Shown piece by piece: positions 22,202 to 28,879 of a stretch of 47,430 bases of DNA. The stretch comes from a virus: positions 1 through 47,430 of the IMG/VR virus record IMGVR_UViG_3300046028_000627; one strand, 5' to 3'. Position 1 is the stretch's first letter; each line of letters starts with the position of its first letter. Made by a program: the position numbers and the translations under genes. Under the pieces are notes generated by a model that was given only the letters and a program-made list of their open reading frames with translations, did not search any database and was not told the DNA's origin.

Positions 22202-22432
22202 TTAAAGGCTGTCAAAACCTTTTTTGTGACCGAGGTTTTCGTTTTCCTCGTACCCGGCAATGTATTCAGCGATTTCTTTTTTGTTCAGTTGAACAATCAT
22301 TTCGCCTCGGCCAGTACCTAAAGGCCACCAATGAGGATTTGGTTGGCGGCCATAGTAAGAATCTGCCGATCCACGATCAAAAAGAGAGCCGTGTTTGGTT
22401 CTTACAAATTGAGTTTTGATGAATTTTGCCAT
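22202..22432 (-). CDS. Conserved phage protein of unknown function
   Basis: A 76-residue protein with SLFDRGSADSYYGRQPNPHW, WPLGTGRGEMIVQL and IAEYIAGYEENEN. This set of words is familiar from many phages, always as a short protein of unknown function, with a conserved Tyr/Trp-rich front and an acidic back. It is driven by its own promoter with an operator and a hairpin leader (22451-22542). Confidence 0.65.
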   Translation of the reverse strand: MAKFIKTQFVRTKHGSLFDRGSADSYYGRQPNPHWWPLGTGRGEMIVQLNKKEIAEYIAGYEENENLGHKKGFDSL

Positions 22433-22450
22433 TTTGATTTCCTAAAAAGA

Positions 22451-22542
22451 CCCCAAGAAGTTCGGGGCATATGTGCATTGTATAGGGTTCTGAACATTCA
22501 TCAAGAGGTTTCGCGCTGTTTTTATTAGGACTTTCCCTAATA
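22451..22542 (-). promoter_or_regulatory. Promoter, operator and hairpin leader (copy 2 of 3)
   Basis: Minus strand: palindrome TATTAGGGAAAGTCCTAATA (22542-22523), then -35 TTGATG (22504-22499), 16-nt spacer, -10 TACAAT (22482-22477). The leader contains CCCC/GGGG (22451-22467) and TCTTTTTAGGA before the ATG at 22432. The operator is identical in its arms and centre to the one at 23870-23889. Confidence 0.65.
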
Positions 22543-22567
22543 AGACAGGGCCAAAGCCCCATCTATA

Positions 22568-23536
22568 TCAAGCCAGCAAAAGTGATTCGGCCTCTGATTT
22601 CAGTCGATTGCCATTGCCAAACCATGCATTGTTCATGCGGGTATCTACGTTATGGCCACGCTCATGGTCGATGTATTGTGTGACTGCATTCAGCAAGCCC
22701 CATCGTGTCCCGTATACACCCTGATTAAATGCGCCGATCCCTGCACCCTCAAACAACTCCAAGACACGTTTGTAGCCTCTAGATTCTTTGAGCTTCTCTG
22801 TTTGTGGATCAAAGATGGCAGGGAATAATTCGCTAATGAAATCCTGTGTGTATTTCATTGAAACGCCTTGTCGTGCGAGTGACCTGTATTTGTCCATCAT
22901 TCCATCAAAGCCACCAACAATGATGCCGAGGCGTTCCCGCATCAGGCTGGCATCAAAATCTGTGCCATGTGTCAACATCACACGGCTTGGTGCAACCTCA
23001 GTATCAGCCGCAGAAAGTGTGTTGTTGCACACAACTCTGATGCTGGTGAATTGACCAATGGTGGCTGCTGATCCATCAAATGATGTGCTGAGAAGCAAGT
23101 AGCCTTTCACAGCATCATCATTTAAGACAACAGCTTCTTTGTTGACATTTGCCAATGCCCAGATGCGCTTGCCGCCTTTGATTGCACCAGCAACTTCAAG
23201 AGTAAAGCCAGCCGATTGCACAAGCGTGTTGAAGAAGTCCAGGACATCCGCTGGTTGGTGAATTTTGTATCGGTCAGAAACAACACCAAGTGGGGTCTTT
23301 GTGTCATTGCGGAAAATGACATTTTTATTTTCAACCTTTTGAGGTGCAGCAAGACCTTCAGGCCAAAACATTACAGGAGAGACCTGTGCCTCCCAATCAA
23401 GTCCAGCTTCGGTGCGCCATACATCAATGGGTGCATCCTGGGTCAACTGTTGACCAAGGCCATGCCAAGGAGTTTTATTTGCGTAAGCAATTTCTGCTTT
23501 GCCTGTGATCGCATTGTTTTCAATTAAGTGAGCCAT
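22568..23536 (-). CDS. DUF932 phage/plasmid-like protein
   Basis: A 322-residue protein matching the DUF932 family found in phages and conjugative plasmids. It shows N-terminal KTPWHGLGQQLT, then SPVMFWPEGL, TPLGVVSDRYKIHQPADVLD, IWALANVNKEAVV and FTSIRVVCNNTL. The biochemical role is unknown; its frequent place among recombination genes suggests DNA metabolism. Its leader has a perfect GGGGC-TTCG-GCCCC hairpin before AGGA. Length is normal for the family. Confidence 0.85.
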   Translation of the reverse strand: MAHLIENNAITGKAEIAYANKTPWHGLGQQLTQDAPIDVWRTEAGLDWEAQVSPVMFWPEGLAAPQKVENKNVIFRNDTKTPLGVVSDRYKIHQPADVLDFFNTLVQSAGFTLEVAGAIKGGKRIWALANVNKEAVVLNDDAVKGYLLLSTSFDGSAATIGQFTSIRVVCNNTLSAADTEVAPSRVMLTHGTDFDASLMRERLGIIVGGFDGMMDKYRSLARQGVSMKYTQDFISELFPAIFDPQTEKLKESRGYKRVLELFEGAGIGAFNQGVYGTRWGLLNAVTQYIDHERGHNVDTRMNNAWFGNGNRLKSEAESLLLA

Positions 23537-23552
23537 GATTTTTCCTAAAGAT

Positions 23553-23566
23553 GGGGCCGAAGCCCC
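23553..23566 (-). promoter_or_regulatory. UUCG tetraloop hairpin before the DUF932 gene
   Basis: Minus strand GGGGCTTCGGCCCC (5-bp GC stem, UUCG loop) followed by ATCTTTAGGA and ATG 23536. It is the same 14-mer as at 26990-27003 on the plus strand. UUCG loops give unusually stable hairpins. Confidence 0.6.
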
Positions 23567-23575
23567 GTGGGTTGA

Positions 23576-23776
23576 TTAAGCGTTTGCCAGTTGTTGGATG
23601 GTGGGGAGTTTCAAAAAGCAAGCATCAAGAACACCAGCGTAAAGTGTTTGACCATTGCTTGTCGTATAGGTAAGTTCAACCGAGAAGTGGTTGACTGCCT
23701 CCACCGTGTAAACGGTTGCATCTGGAAGGTCGGTAGCTACCACCTTGATGCCTTTGTAAAGTTCCTGAGGTTTCAT
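23576..23776 (-). CDS. Small phage protein, first gene of the leftward early operon
   Basis: A 66-residue, mostly beta protein (GIKVVATDLPDATVYTVEAV, HFSVELTYTTSNGQTLYAGV) reminiscent of small SH3-like barrels. No family name recognised. It is the first gene read leftward from the control region opposite the Cro-like gene. Its start follows the hairpin and TTTTTGGAG leader. Confidence 0.6.
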   Translation of the reverse strand: MKPQELYKGIKVVATDLPDATVYTVEAVNHFSVELTYTTSNGQTLYAGVLDACFLKLPTIQQLANA

Positions 23777-23921
23777 GATTTCTCCAAAAAGACCCTTGTG
23801 CGAAATTGCTAGGGCATGGTCACATTGTATAGGGTTCTAAACACTCGTCAATAAATGATGCGATATTTTTATTAGGACTTTCCCTAATACGATTGCCCAC
23901 TTTGTTTAGTAAAATGCACCG
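23777..23921. promoter_or_regulatory. Divergent early control region (copy 3 of the promoter/leader)
   Basis: Leftward: palindrome TATTAGGGAAAGTCCTAATA (23889-23870), -35 TTGACG (23851-23846), 16-nt spacer, -10 TACAAT (23829-23824). A hairpin with CCCT/AGGG arms (23793-23814) and TCTTTTTGGAG follow. Rightward, the Cro-like gene starts at 23922, so the same palindrome can control both directions. A rightward promoter must lie between 23870 and 23915, but no box is strong enough to name. Confidence 0.65.
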
Positions 23922-24080
23922 ATGTCAAAAGATGAAGCCATTTCTAGAGCTGGTTCACAAGTCGCACTTGCAAGGTTGCTGGGTGTGACAAGAGGTGCTG
24001 TTTGTCAATGGAAGCAGTTGCCAAAAGGTCGGCTGTACCAGCTCATGGTCATAAAACCTGACTGGTTTGTGAAGATATAA
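23922..24080 (+). CDS. Cro-like repressor
   Basis: A 52-residue protein, MSKDEAISRAGSQVALARLL then GVTRGAVCQWKQLPKGRLYQ. This is a compact helix-turn-helix with the recognition helix GAVCQWKQ and the SQVALARLLGV first helix, as in YdaS/Cro-type regulators. It is the first rightward gene and faces the leftward operon across a palindromic operator. In lambdoid phages Cro shuts down early transcription from both promoters. No partner CI-type repressor is seen in the window. Confidence 0.8.
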   Translation: MSKDEAISRAGSQVALARLLGVTRGAVCQWKQLPKGRLYQLMVIKPDWFVKI

Positions 24081-24179
24081 TTTTTTGAAACCCAGCTAGG
24101 CAAGGAGTAGCTACCTTGCTGAAAAGTGAACTCCCCACCTGCTGACGTTTCTTTTCAGGGAGTTTTGCGGAGATGCTTT

Positions 24180-24950
24180 GTGCATTACTACACATTCAAC
24201 ATCGGTGATTACCGAGGTGCAACTGCACACCTTTCAAATGAGGAAGACCTTGCGTATAGAAGGCTCCTTGATATGTACTACGACACCGAACAAAAAATCC
24301 CACTTGATACCCACTGGGTTGCCAGACGCATCCGAGTGGAGGCCTTTGTCATTGTGGATGTCTTAAACGATATGTTTGAAAAACATGAAGATGGTTGGTT
24401 TCATGCTCGCTGCCATGAGGTGATTGGTCACTATCACGCTATGGCAGAAAAGAACAGGGCAAACGGGAAACTTGGTGGAAGGAAAAAGAACCCAGTGGGT
24501 AACCCAGTGGATACCCACTCGGAACCCATCGCTAAGGCAACTAATAACCAAGAACCAATAACCAATAACCAAAGGAATACCAATATATGTCCACCAGATG
24601 GTGTACCTGAGATGGAGTTACCTGATTGCAAACACACAGAAGTCATTGGCCTATACCACCAGCATTTGCCTACATTGCGGAAGGTCGAAGTCTGGAACGC
24701 TGCACGACAAGGTTATTTGAGACAGCGATGGCGAGAGGTTGCGGCAGAACTCTCACAAGGCAAACAGATCCAAGCCGATGATGTTCTCACATGGTGGGCA
24801 GATTTTTTCAGGCATGTTGGTAGATCAAAATTTCTGACAGGAAAAGTCAACAGCAAAGATGGTCGTGTGTTTACCGCAGACCTTGAGTGGATTCTCAAAC
24901 CAAGCAACTTCGCAAAAATTGTAGAGGGAAAATATCATGGCACTAACTAA
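24180..24950 (+). CDS. DUF1376 replication protein (GTG start)
   Basis: A 256-residue protein beginning (V/M)HYYTFNIGDYRGATAHLSN, the typical DUF1376 opening, through LDMYYDTEQKIPLDTHWVAR. This family occupies the place of origin-binding replication proteins in many phages. I start it at GTG 24180, because GGAG lies 7 nt upstream and relatives open this way; an ATG at 24126 would add 18 atypical residues. A low-complexity linker (NPVGNPVDTHSEPI) carries iteron-like DNA repeats, and a basic C-terminal helical domain follows. No helicase loader gene is adjacent. Confidence 0.78.
   Translation: MHYYTFNIGDYRGATAHLSNEEDLAYRRLLDMYYDTEQKIPLDTHWVARRIRVEAFVIVDVLNDMFEKHEDGWFHARCHEVIGHYHAMAEKNRANGKLGGRKKNPVGNPVDTHSEPIAKATNNQEPITNNQRNTNICPPDGVPEMELPDCKHTEVIGLYHQHLPTLRKVEVWNAARQGYLRQRWREVAAELSQGKQIQADDVLTWWADFFRHVGRSKFLTGKVNSKDGRVFTADLEWILKPSNFAKIVEGKYHGTN
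24490..24523. repeat. Iteron-like repeats inside the replication gene (candidate origin)
   Basis: ACCCAGTGGGT at 24490, ACCCAGTGGAT at 24502 and ACCCACTCGGA at 24513 lie almost head to tail, 12 and 11 bp apart. A further exact copy ACCCACTGGGT is at 24309. They fall in the linker between the protein's two domains and are followed by an AT-richer stretch. This is the arrangement of lambda-type origins within the O gene. Origin function is inference. Confidence 0.55.
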
Positions 24951-25173
24951 TTTCAAACAGCAAACAAACAATCAGATTGACGAGACAGGTCATCTTTTTT
25001 GCAGCGTTCCTGGTTGTGGGAAACGATGGTCAGTTCACATGGAGGGTTACAGACCAATGTGTAGCGAACATCAGTGGGGCGGTAAAACTTTAAAGCCAAA
25101 GAAAAATCTTGCAGATGCTTTGCAAGCTAAAAACATCGTGCAGTGGTATGACGACAAAGACGAGATTTATTGA
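24937..25173 (+). CDS. Small zinc-finger-like protein
   Basis: A 78-residue protein with FCSVPGCGKRWSVHMEGYRP then MCSEH. C22, C27, H34, C42 and H45 could bind one zinc ion. The rest is basic and helical. It overlaps the replication gene end by 14 nt, so it is likely expressed with it, perhaps as a DNA- or partner-binding accessory. No family name recognised. Confidence 0.65.
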   Translation: MALTNFKQQTNNQIDETGHLFCSVPGCGKRWSVHMEGYRPMCSEHQWGGKTLKPKKNLADALQAKNIVQWYDDKDEIY

Positions 25174-25467
25174 TGAACAAGGACCAAGCAAACCAAATTT
25201 TGGACAAATTACGTGATGGACAAAAATTCAGTTTTGAACAAATCAGCGCCGCCCTTTTCGCCACTGGTGACTTACATGACCCAATGCGAGGCGAGAGAAT
25301 GGAAGGGGCGATACAAGATGAAAGTCAAAGAGATTGGCAAGCAGAACGCCCAGAACTGGTGGGCGGGTGTAAAAGCCGACATTCTGAGAATACGTGGACA
25401 GGCTGGTCACGATACCTTGATTACAGAAATGAACAATGATGCAAATACACTTTCAAGTCGAGGGTGA
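25173..25467 (+). pseudogene. Small phage gene split by an apparent +1 frameshift
   Basis: Frame 1 (ATG 25173) gives a natural-looking start, DQANQILDKLRDGQKFSFEQ then ISAALFATGDLHD, but its remainder to 25439 looks unnatural. Frame 2, open from 25213 to 25467, gives QCEAREWKGRYKMKVKEIGK and WWAGVKADILRIRGQ, the type of ending I recall for this family. Skipping one C in GACCCA near 25282 fuses them as ...GDLHD-QCEAREW.... Frame 1's stop overlaps the RusA ATG (ATGA), so an intact frame-1 gene cannot be ruled out. It could be a mutation, a programmed shift or a sequence error. Confidence 0.5.
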
Positions 25468-25858
25468 CCCAAAAGGAAAAGGCCGACCTAGATTCAGCAG
25501 GGTTGGCAGCTTCACCAAGGTATACACCGACAAACAGACTTTGAGCTATGAGGCCATGATTGCTACCTTTGCCAAACAAGCAATAGGTGCGACAGAGCCT
25601 CTTAAAACGCCCGTGAGCGTGTTTTTGTACGTAAGACTTTCAATTCCACAGTCTTACCCAAAAAAGCGCAGGGAAGCCTGTTTAAGCGGCGTTGAGAAGC
25701 CATGCAAGAAGCCTGACATCGACAACATTGCAAAAACCTACCTTGATGCCATGAACGGTGTCATTTTTGTGGATGACACCCAAGTCATTGATTTGCACGT
25801 GAAAAAGGTCTACGCAGAAAAAGCTGGCGTTGATGTCATGGTGATGGAGGCGCAATGA
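25436..25858 (+). CDS. rusA: RusA-type Holliday junction resolvase
   Basis: A 140-residue endonuclease that cuts four-way junctions as paired nicks. N-terminal VEGDPKGKGRPRFSRVG and the catalytic KKPDIDNIAKTYLDAMNG (D94, D96, D104) with FVDDTQVID (D113, D114) match RusA throughout. Length is normal. It fits after the replication gene, where it would resolve branched DNA before packaging. Either of two adjacent ATG codons (25436, 25439) may be used. Confidence 0.9.
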   Translation: MMQIHFQVEGDPKGKGRPRFSRVGSFTKVYTDKQTLSYEAMIATFAKQAIGATEPLKTPVSVFLYVRLSIPQSYPKKRREACLSGVEKPCKKPDIDNIAKTYLDAMNGVIFVDDTQVIDLHVKKVYAEKAGVDVMVMEAQ

Positions 25859-26184
25859 AACCAGAACAAGCAGCCGAGACCATTCGTCAGATTGCACCAG
25901 CCTACGGTGAAGCCAAAGCGCAACGGGTCTACCTTGAAGAATTCAGGAAATCAAAAAAAGCCCTCCTGATGAAAGACGCTCTAAAACTTGGCGTGGAGGC
26001 AGCAAACGCCCAGGAACGTGAAGCCTACGCAGATCCGGCCTACCACCAGTTACTGAAAGGGCTGGCGCTGGCTGTTGAACAAGAGGAAACCCTGAAGTGG
26101 CAACTGGAAGCCGCAAGGCTTGACATTGAAATCTGGCGGACACGCGAGGCCACCAACCGAATGCAAGACAGGGCGCACCAATGA
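25855..26184 (+). CDS. Conserved phage protein of unknown function
   Basis: A 109-residue, entirely helical, charged protein (EQAAETIRQIAPAYGEAKAQ, QLEAARLDIEIWRTREATNR). I recall relatives directly after RusA genes in phages, without a function. It overlaps RusA and the next gene by 4 nt each. Confidence 0.6.
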   Translation: MKPEQAAETIRQIAPAYGEAKAQRVYLEEFRKSKKALLMKDALKLGVEAANAQEREAYADPAYHQLLKGLALAVEQEETLKWQLEAARLDIEIWRTREATNRMQDRAHQ

Positions 26185-26636
26185 AAAAGCAATGCCGCCG
26201 AAAGATTTGGGCCAAGATCAATCCGATTGAGCACGCCATTACAGGGGCAATGGTCATCAGTGAGGAAAAGCTCAACAATCTCAGAATGCACGAACTCAGC
26301 GCCATTGACAGCATGGTTAAAGGGGTTGGGACAGTGCAAGATTGGATGACGCTGGTGCACGTGTTAAACGTGTCAGAAACGATGGGTCACAATGGTATTG
26401 GTATTGAGGTGTTGCCATTGTGTGCATTGGTGCAGCCTGAGATGGAAGCAGCCGCCAAACGCTACGAAGCAACGAAAAAGATGGGCTTGTCTGGTGTTGG
26501 CATTAAGTATCTGAAAGAACTTTGCGCCTTGCATGACCTTCAAAGGCAGAGCATAAGTTGTTCAGAGTTTGAGCGAATGATTGACAAAAGTAACAACAAC
26601 GTTAGGTCAAACCATCAAAGGGTGATGCACATATGA
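26181..26636 (+). CDS. Conserved phage protein of unknown function
   Basis: A 151-residue helical protein starting MKKQCRRKIWAKINPIEHAI, with GVGTVQDWMTLVHVLNVSE in the centre. It resembles a family near the end of phage early operons, where late regulators often lie, but no zinc site or DNA-binding motif supports calling it an antiterminator. It overlaps both neighbours by 4 nt. Confidence 0.6.
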   Translation: MKKQCRRKIWAKINPIEHAITGAMVISEEKLNNLRMHELSAIDSMVKGVGTVQDWMTLVHVLNVSETMGHNGIGIEVLPLCALVQPEMEAAAKRYEATKKMGLSGVGIKYLKELCALHDLQRQSISCSEFERMIDKSNNNVRSNHQRVMHI

Positions 26637-26959
26637 TGTTTCAAAAGCACGCATACGTCAGAAGCAAAAAGCTGCTAAAGCTGGTGGCTAGCCTTGATTG
26701 CCAAATCTGCGGGTCAGGCGTTTGCGTTCAGGCGGCACACACCAACTGGGGTGGCGGCAAAGGCCGGGGCATCAAAGCTGATGACAACCTAACGGCTGCG
26801 CTTTGCATGAGTTGCCATTACGACATTGACCAAGGAGCCAAGTGGTCAAAAGCGGAGAGGCAGCTAGCGTGGAAAGTGGCGCATTACAAGACAGTTCAGT
26901 TATTGGTTGACACAAACCAATGGCCTGTTGACATTGCTATACCATCGATAGCAGAATAG
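26633..26959 (+). CDS. HNH-like nuclease (YbcO/DUF1364-like)
   Basis: A 108-residue protein with C23-x2-C26, then VQAAHTNWGGGKGRGIKADD around H36, then ALCMSCHYDIDQG with C58, C61 and H62. This is the metal-finger and beta-beta-alpha pattern of small phage nucleases such as lambdoid YbcO. Such enzymes act on branched DNA or RNA during late replication. A strong terminator follows about 30 nt downstream, so it is last in its unit. Confidence 0.72.
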   Translation: MMFQKHAYVRSKKLLKLVASLDCQICGSGVCVQAAHTNWGGGKGRGIKADDNLTAALCMSCHYDIDQGAKWSKAERQLAWKVAHYKTVQLLVDTNQWPVDIAIPSIAE

Positions 26960-26989
26960 ACCCGCTGACAAATGCAGTTGCCAGCTTTT

Positions 26990-27010
26990 GGGGCTTCGGC
27001 CCCTTTTTTT
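26990..27010 (+). terminator. Intrinsic terminator with UUCG loop, just before the next gene
   Basis: GGGGC-TTCG-GCCCC (26990-27003) followed by seven T. It ends the replication operon. It also lies only 9 nt before AAGGAG (27012) and the GTG at 27022, so it doubles as the leader hairpin of the following gene. Confidence 0.88.
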
Positions 27011-27021
27011 AAGGAGTATCA

Positions 27022-27150
27022 GTGAAAACCCTAATCACAATCGCAGCCCTGCTGCTGTCTTTTGCAACTCAAGCTCAAACCACCACCAGATGCGTGAAAA
27101 ATTGGGATGGAAGCGTTACTTGCACCACAACTCGCAATGGTGGTTTTTAA
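27022..27150 (+). CDS. 42-residue secreted peptide with one Cys pair
   Basis: GTG start with AAGGAG 7 nt upstream. The product opens MKTLITIAALLLSFATQAQ, a clear signal peptide with an AQA-type cleavage site near residue 18. The mature part, about 24 residues (TTTRCVKNWDGSVTCTTTRN and GGF), has two cysteines able to form a disulfide in the periplasm. I have seen similar tiny exported peptides in phages, without a function. The stop is immediately followed by the ParB-like gene start. Confidence 0.65.
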   Translation: MKTLITIAALLLSFATQAQTTTRCVKNWDGSVTCTTTRNGGF

Positions 27151-27951
27151 ATGACCAATCCAGCGGACAAAGTTCAAAAGTGGGCCATTGAAAAACTCAT
27201 ACCCTACGCACGCAATGCACGCACGCACTCGGACGAGCAAGTCGCACAGATTGCTGCAAGCATCAAAGAATGGGGCTGGACAACACCAGTGCTTGTGGAC
27301 GAGGATGGCGGGATCATTGCAGGGCATGGGCGCACACTGGCGGCGCAGAAGCTGAAGATGACAGAAGTGCCTGTAATGGTGGCAAAAGGCTGGTCAGATG
27401 TCAAAAAACGGGCTTACATCATTGCGGACAACAAACTTGCCCAAAATGCTGATTGGGATAATGCGATGTTATCCCTAGAGCTAGAAGAGCTTGATGGTCT
27501 GGGTTTTGACATCGACTTAACTGGTTTTACACCAGAGGAAATTTCTGAGCTTTTGTTGCCTGATGTTAACGATGAACAAATTGATAGCAGTAAGTACACA
27601 AAAAAAATAGATGCCCCTGTTTATTCGCCATCCGGTGATTGTCCCGCTGTAAATGAACTTTACGACAAAGTGAAATATGAACAGCTAACGGCAAAAATTT
27701 ATCAGGACCCTGAAATTAAGGCAGAGGTAAAAGATTTTTTGCTGGCTGCGGCAGCAAGACACATACGATTCGACTTTGAGCAAATTGCTGAGTTTTATGC
27801 ACACGCAGACCCTGACTTGCAGCAGCTCATGGAAGACAGCGCACTGGTCATCATTGACTTTGATAAGGCCATTGCAAACGGTTACGTAAAGCTTTCGCAA
27901 GCCATCAGTGATGTCTACGCTGGCGAAAAGGGCGAAGAACATGATGCCTAA
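27151..27951 (+). CDS. ParB/Srx-fold protein, partner of the DNA glycosyltransferase
   Basis: A 266-residue protein. Residues 10-95 are a ParB-like nuclease fold: IEKLIPYARNARTHSDEQ, then GGIIAGHGRTLAAQKL with the conserved GHGR (58-61), then DNKLAQNADWD (93-103). This version is usually found with DNA-modifying enzymes, not with chromosome partition. Residues about 155-266 form a second, helical domain (FDFEQIAEFYAHADPDLQQL, ALVIIDFDKAIANGYVKLS) which I cannot name. It overlaps the glycosyltransferase by about 11 nt, so the two are co-translated. In known cases such proteins are thought to guide or process modified DNA. Confidence 0.75.
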   Translation: MTNPADKVQKWAIEKLIPYARNARTHSDEQVAQIAASIKEWGWTTPVLVDEDGGIIAGHGRTLAAQKLKMTEVPVMVAKGWSDVKKRAYIIADNKLAQNADWDNAMLSLELEELDGLGFDIDLTGFTPEEISELLLPDVNDEQIDSSKYTKKIDAPVYSPSGDCPAVNELYDKVKYEQLTAKIYQDPEIKAEVKDFLLAAAARHIRFDFEQIAEFYAHADPDLQQLMEDSALVIIDFDKAIANGYVKLSQAISDVYAGEKGEEHDA

Positions 27952-28846
27952 GACCTTTGCTGTTTTTATTCTGACACATGGGCGGGCAAACAATGTTTAC
28001 ACCTACCAGACCCTACGCAAAAGCGGCTACACAGGTAAGATTTACCTGATTTGTGACGATGAAGACAAACAGCTTGATAAATACAAAGAGGTTTACGACA
28101 AAGACTCTGTCATTGTTTTTAACAAGCAAGAGGCTATTGATGCCACTGATAGCGGTGACAACTTCAAGAAACGCAACAGTGTGGTGTACGCAAGAAACAT
28201 CAGCTTCAAAATTGCGGCAGATCTTGGGTTGACACACTTTTGGCAACTGGATGACGATTACACAAGGTTTGATTACTCAACCAACGAGGAAATGCAATAC
28301 ATCACATCCCAAAACAAGATTGGCAACCTTGACGATGTGCTTGTCGCACTAATTGGGTTTTTAGATACAACACCATTTCATTCGGTTGCATTTGCACAGG
28401 GTGGGGACTTTATTGGTGGCGAGGGTTGCGTTTTACTCAGCAAGATGCGAAAAGATGAAATCTACCGCAAGGTAATGAATTCTTTTATGTTTCGGGTAGA
28501 TCGTCCAGTAGAGTTCATGGGCCGCATCAACGAGGATGTGAACATGTATGTCGAATGGGGCAGACGTGGCAATCTTTTCATGACCACACCCCAGTTACGC
28601 TTGCAGCAAGTCGTTACGCAGCAAAACGCAGGTGGATTGACTGAAATCTACCTTGACCTTGGCACGTATACAAAATCGTTCTATTCGGTGATGTACGCAC
28701 CATCGTGTGTAAAAATCTCAGAAGTAGGCACAAACGATAAGCGAATACACCATCAAGTATCATGGAAGCATACTGCGCCCAAGATACTGAGTGAGGAGCA
28801 TCGCAAGCCAAGGCTGCTGTCACGCATTACAAGCACAGTCAAGTAA
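27941..28846 (+). CDS. TET-associated-type (TAGT) DNA glycosyltransferase
   Basis: A 301-residue GT-A-like transferase. It opens KTFAVFILTHGRANNVYTYQ with KIYLICDDEDKQLDKY, then the metal-binding HFWQLDDDYTRFDY (D104-D106), GGDFIGGEGCVLLSK, RINEDVNMYVEWGRRG and VSWKHTAPKIL. This matches my memory of TAGT proteins, which add sugar to hydroxymethylated cytosine in phage DNA. The adjacent ParB-like gene is also a known companion. No cytosine methyltransferase or TET/JBP dioxygenase is in the window, so the hydroxylated base would have to come from outside it or be a different one. Two ATGs (27941, 27944) are possible. Confidence 0.75.
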   Translation: MMPKTFAVFILTHGRANNVYTYQTLRKSGYTGKIYLICDDEDKQLDKYKEVYDKDSVIVFNKQEAIDATDSGDNFKKRNSVVYARNISFKIAADLGLTHFWQLDDDYTRFDYSTNEEMQYITSQNKIGNLDDVLVALIGFLDTTPFHSVAFAQGGDFIGGEGCVLLSKMRKDEIYRKVMNSFMFRVDRPVEFMGRINEDVNMYVEWGRRGNLFMTTPQLRLQQVVTQQNAGGLTEIYLDLGTYTKSFYSVMYAPSCVKISEVGTNDKRIHHQVSWKHTAPKILSEEHRKPRLLSRITSTVK

Positions 28847-28879
28847 ACGCAGAAAACCAACCTTTCGCGGAGGTTACAT

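Noticed and set aside
27151-27951. ParB as a plasmid or prophage partition protein
   Set aside because: No ParA gene or parS-like site is near. The GHGR version and the overlap with a glycosyltransferase fit DNA-modification partners better.
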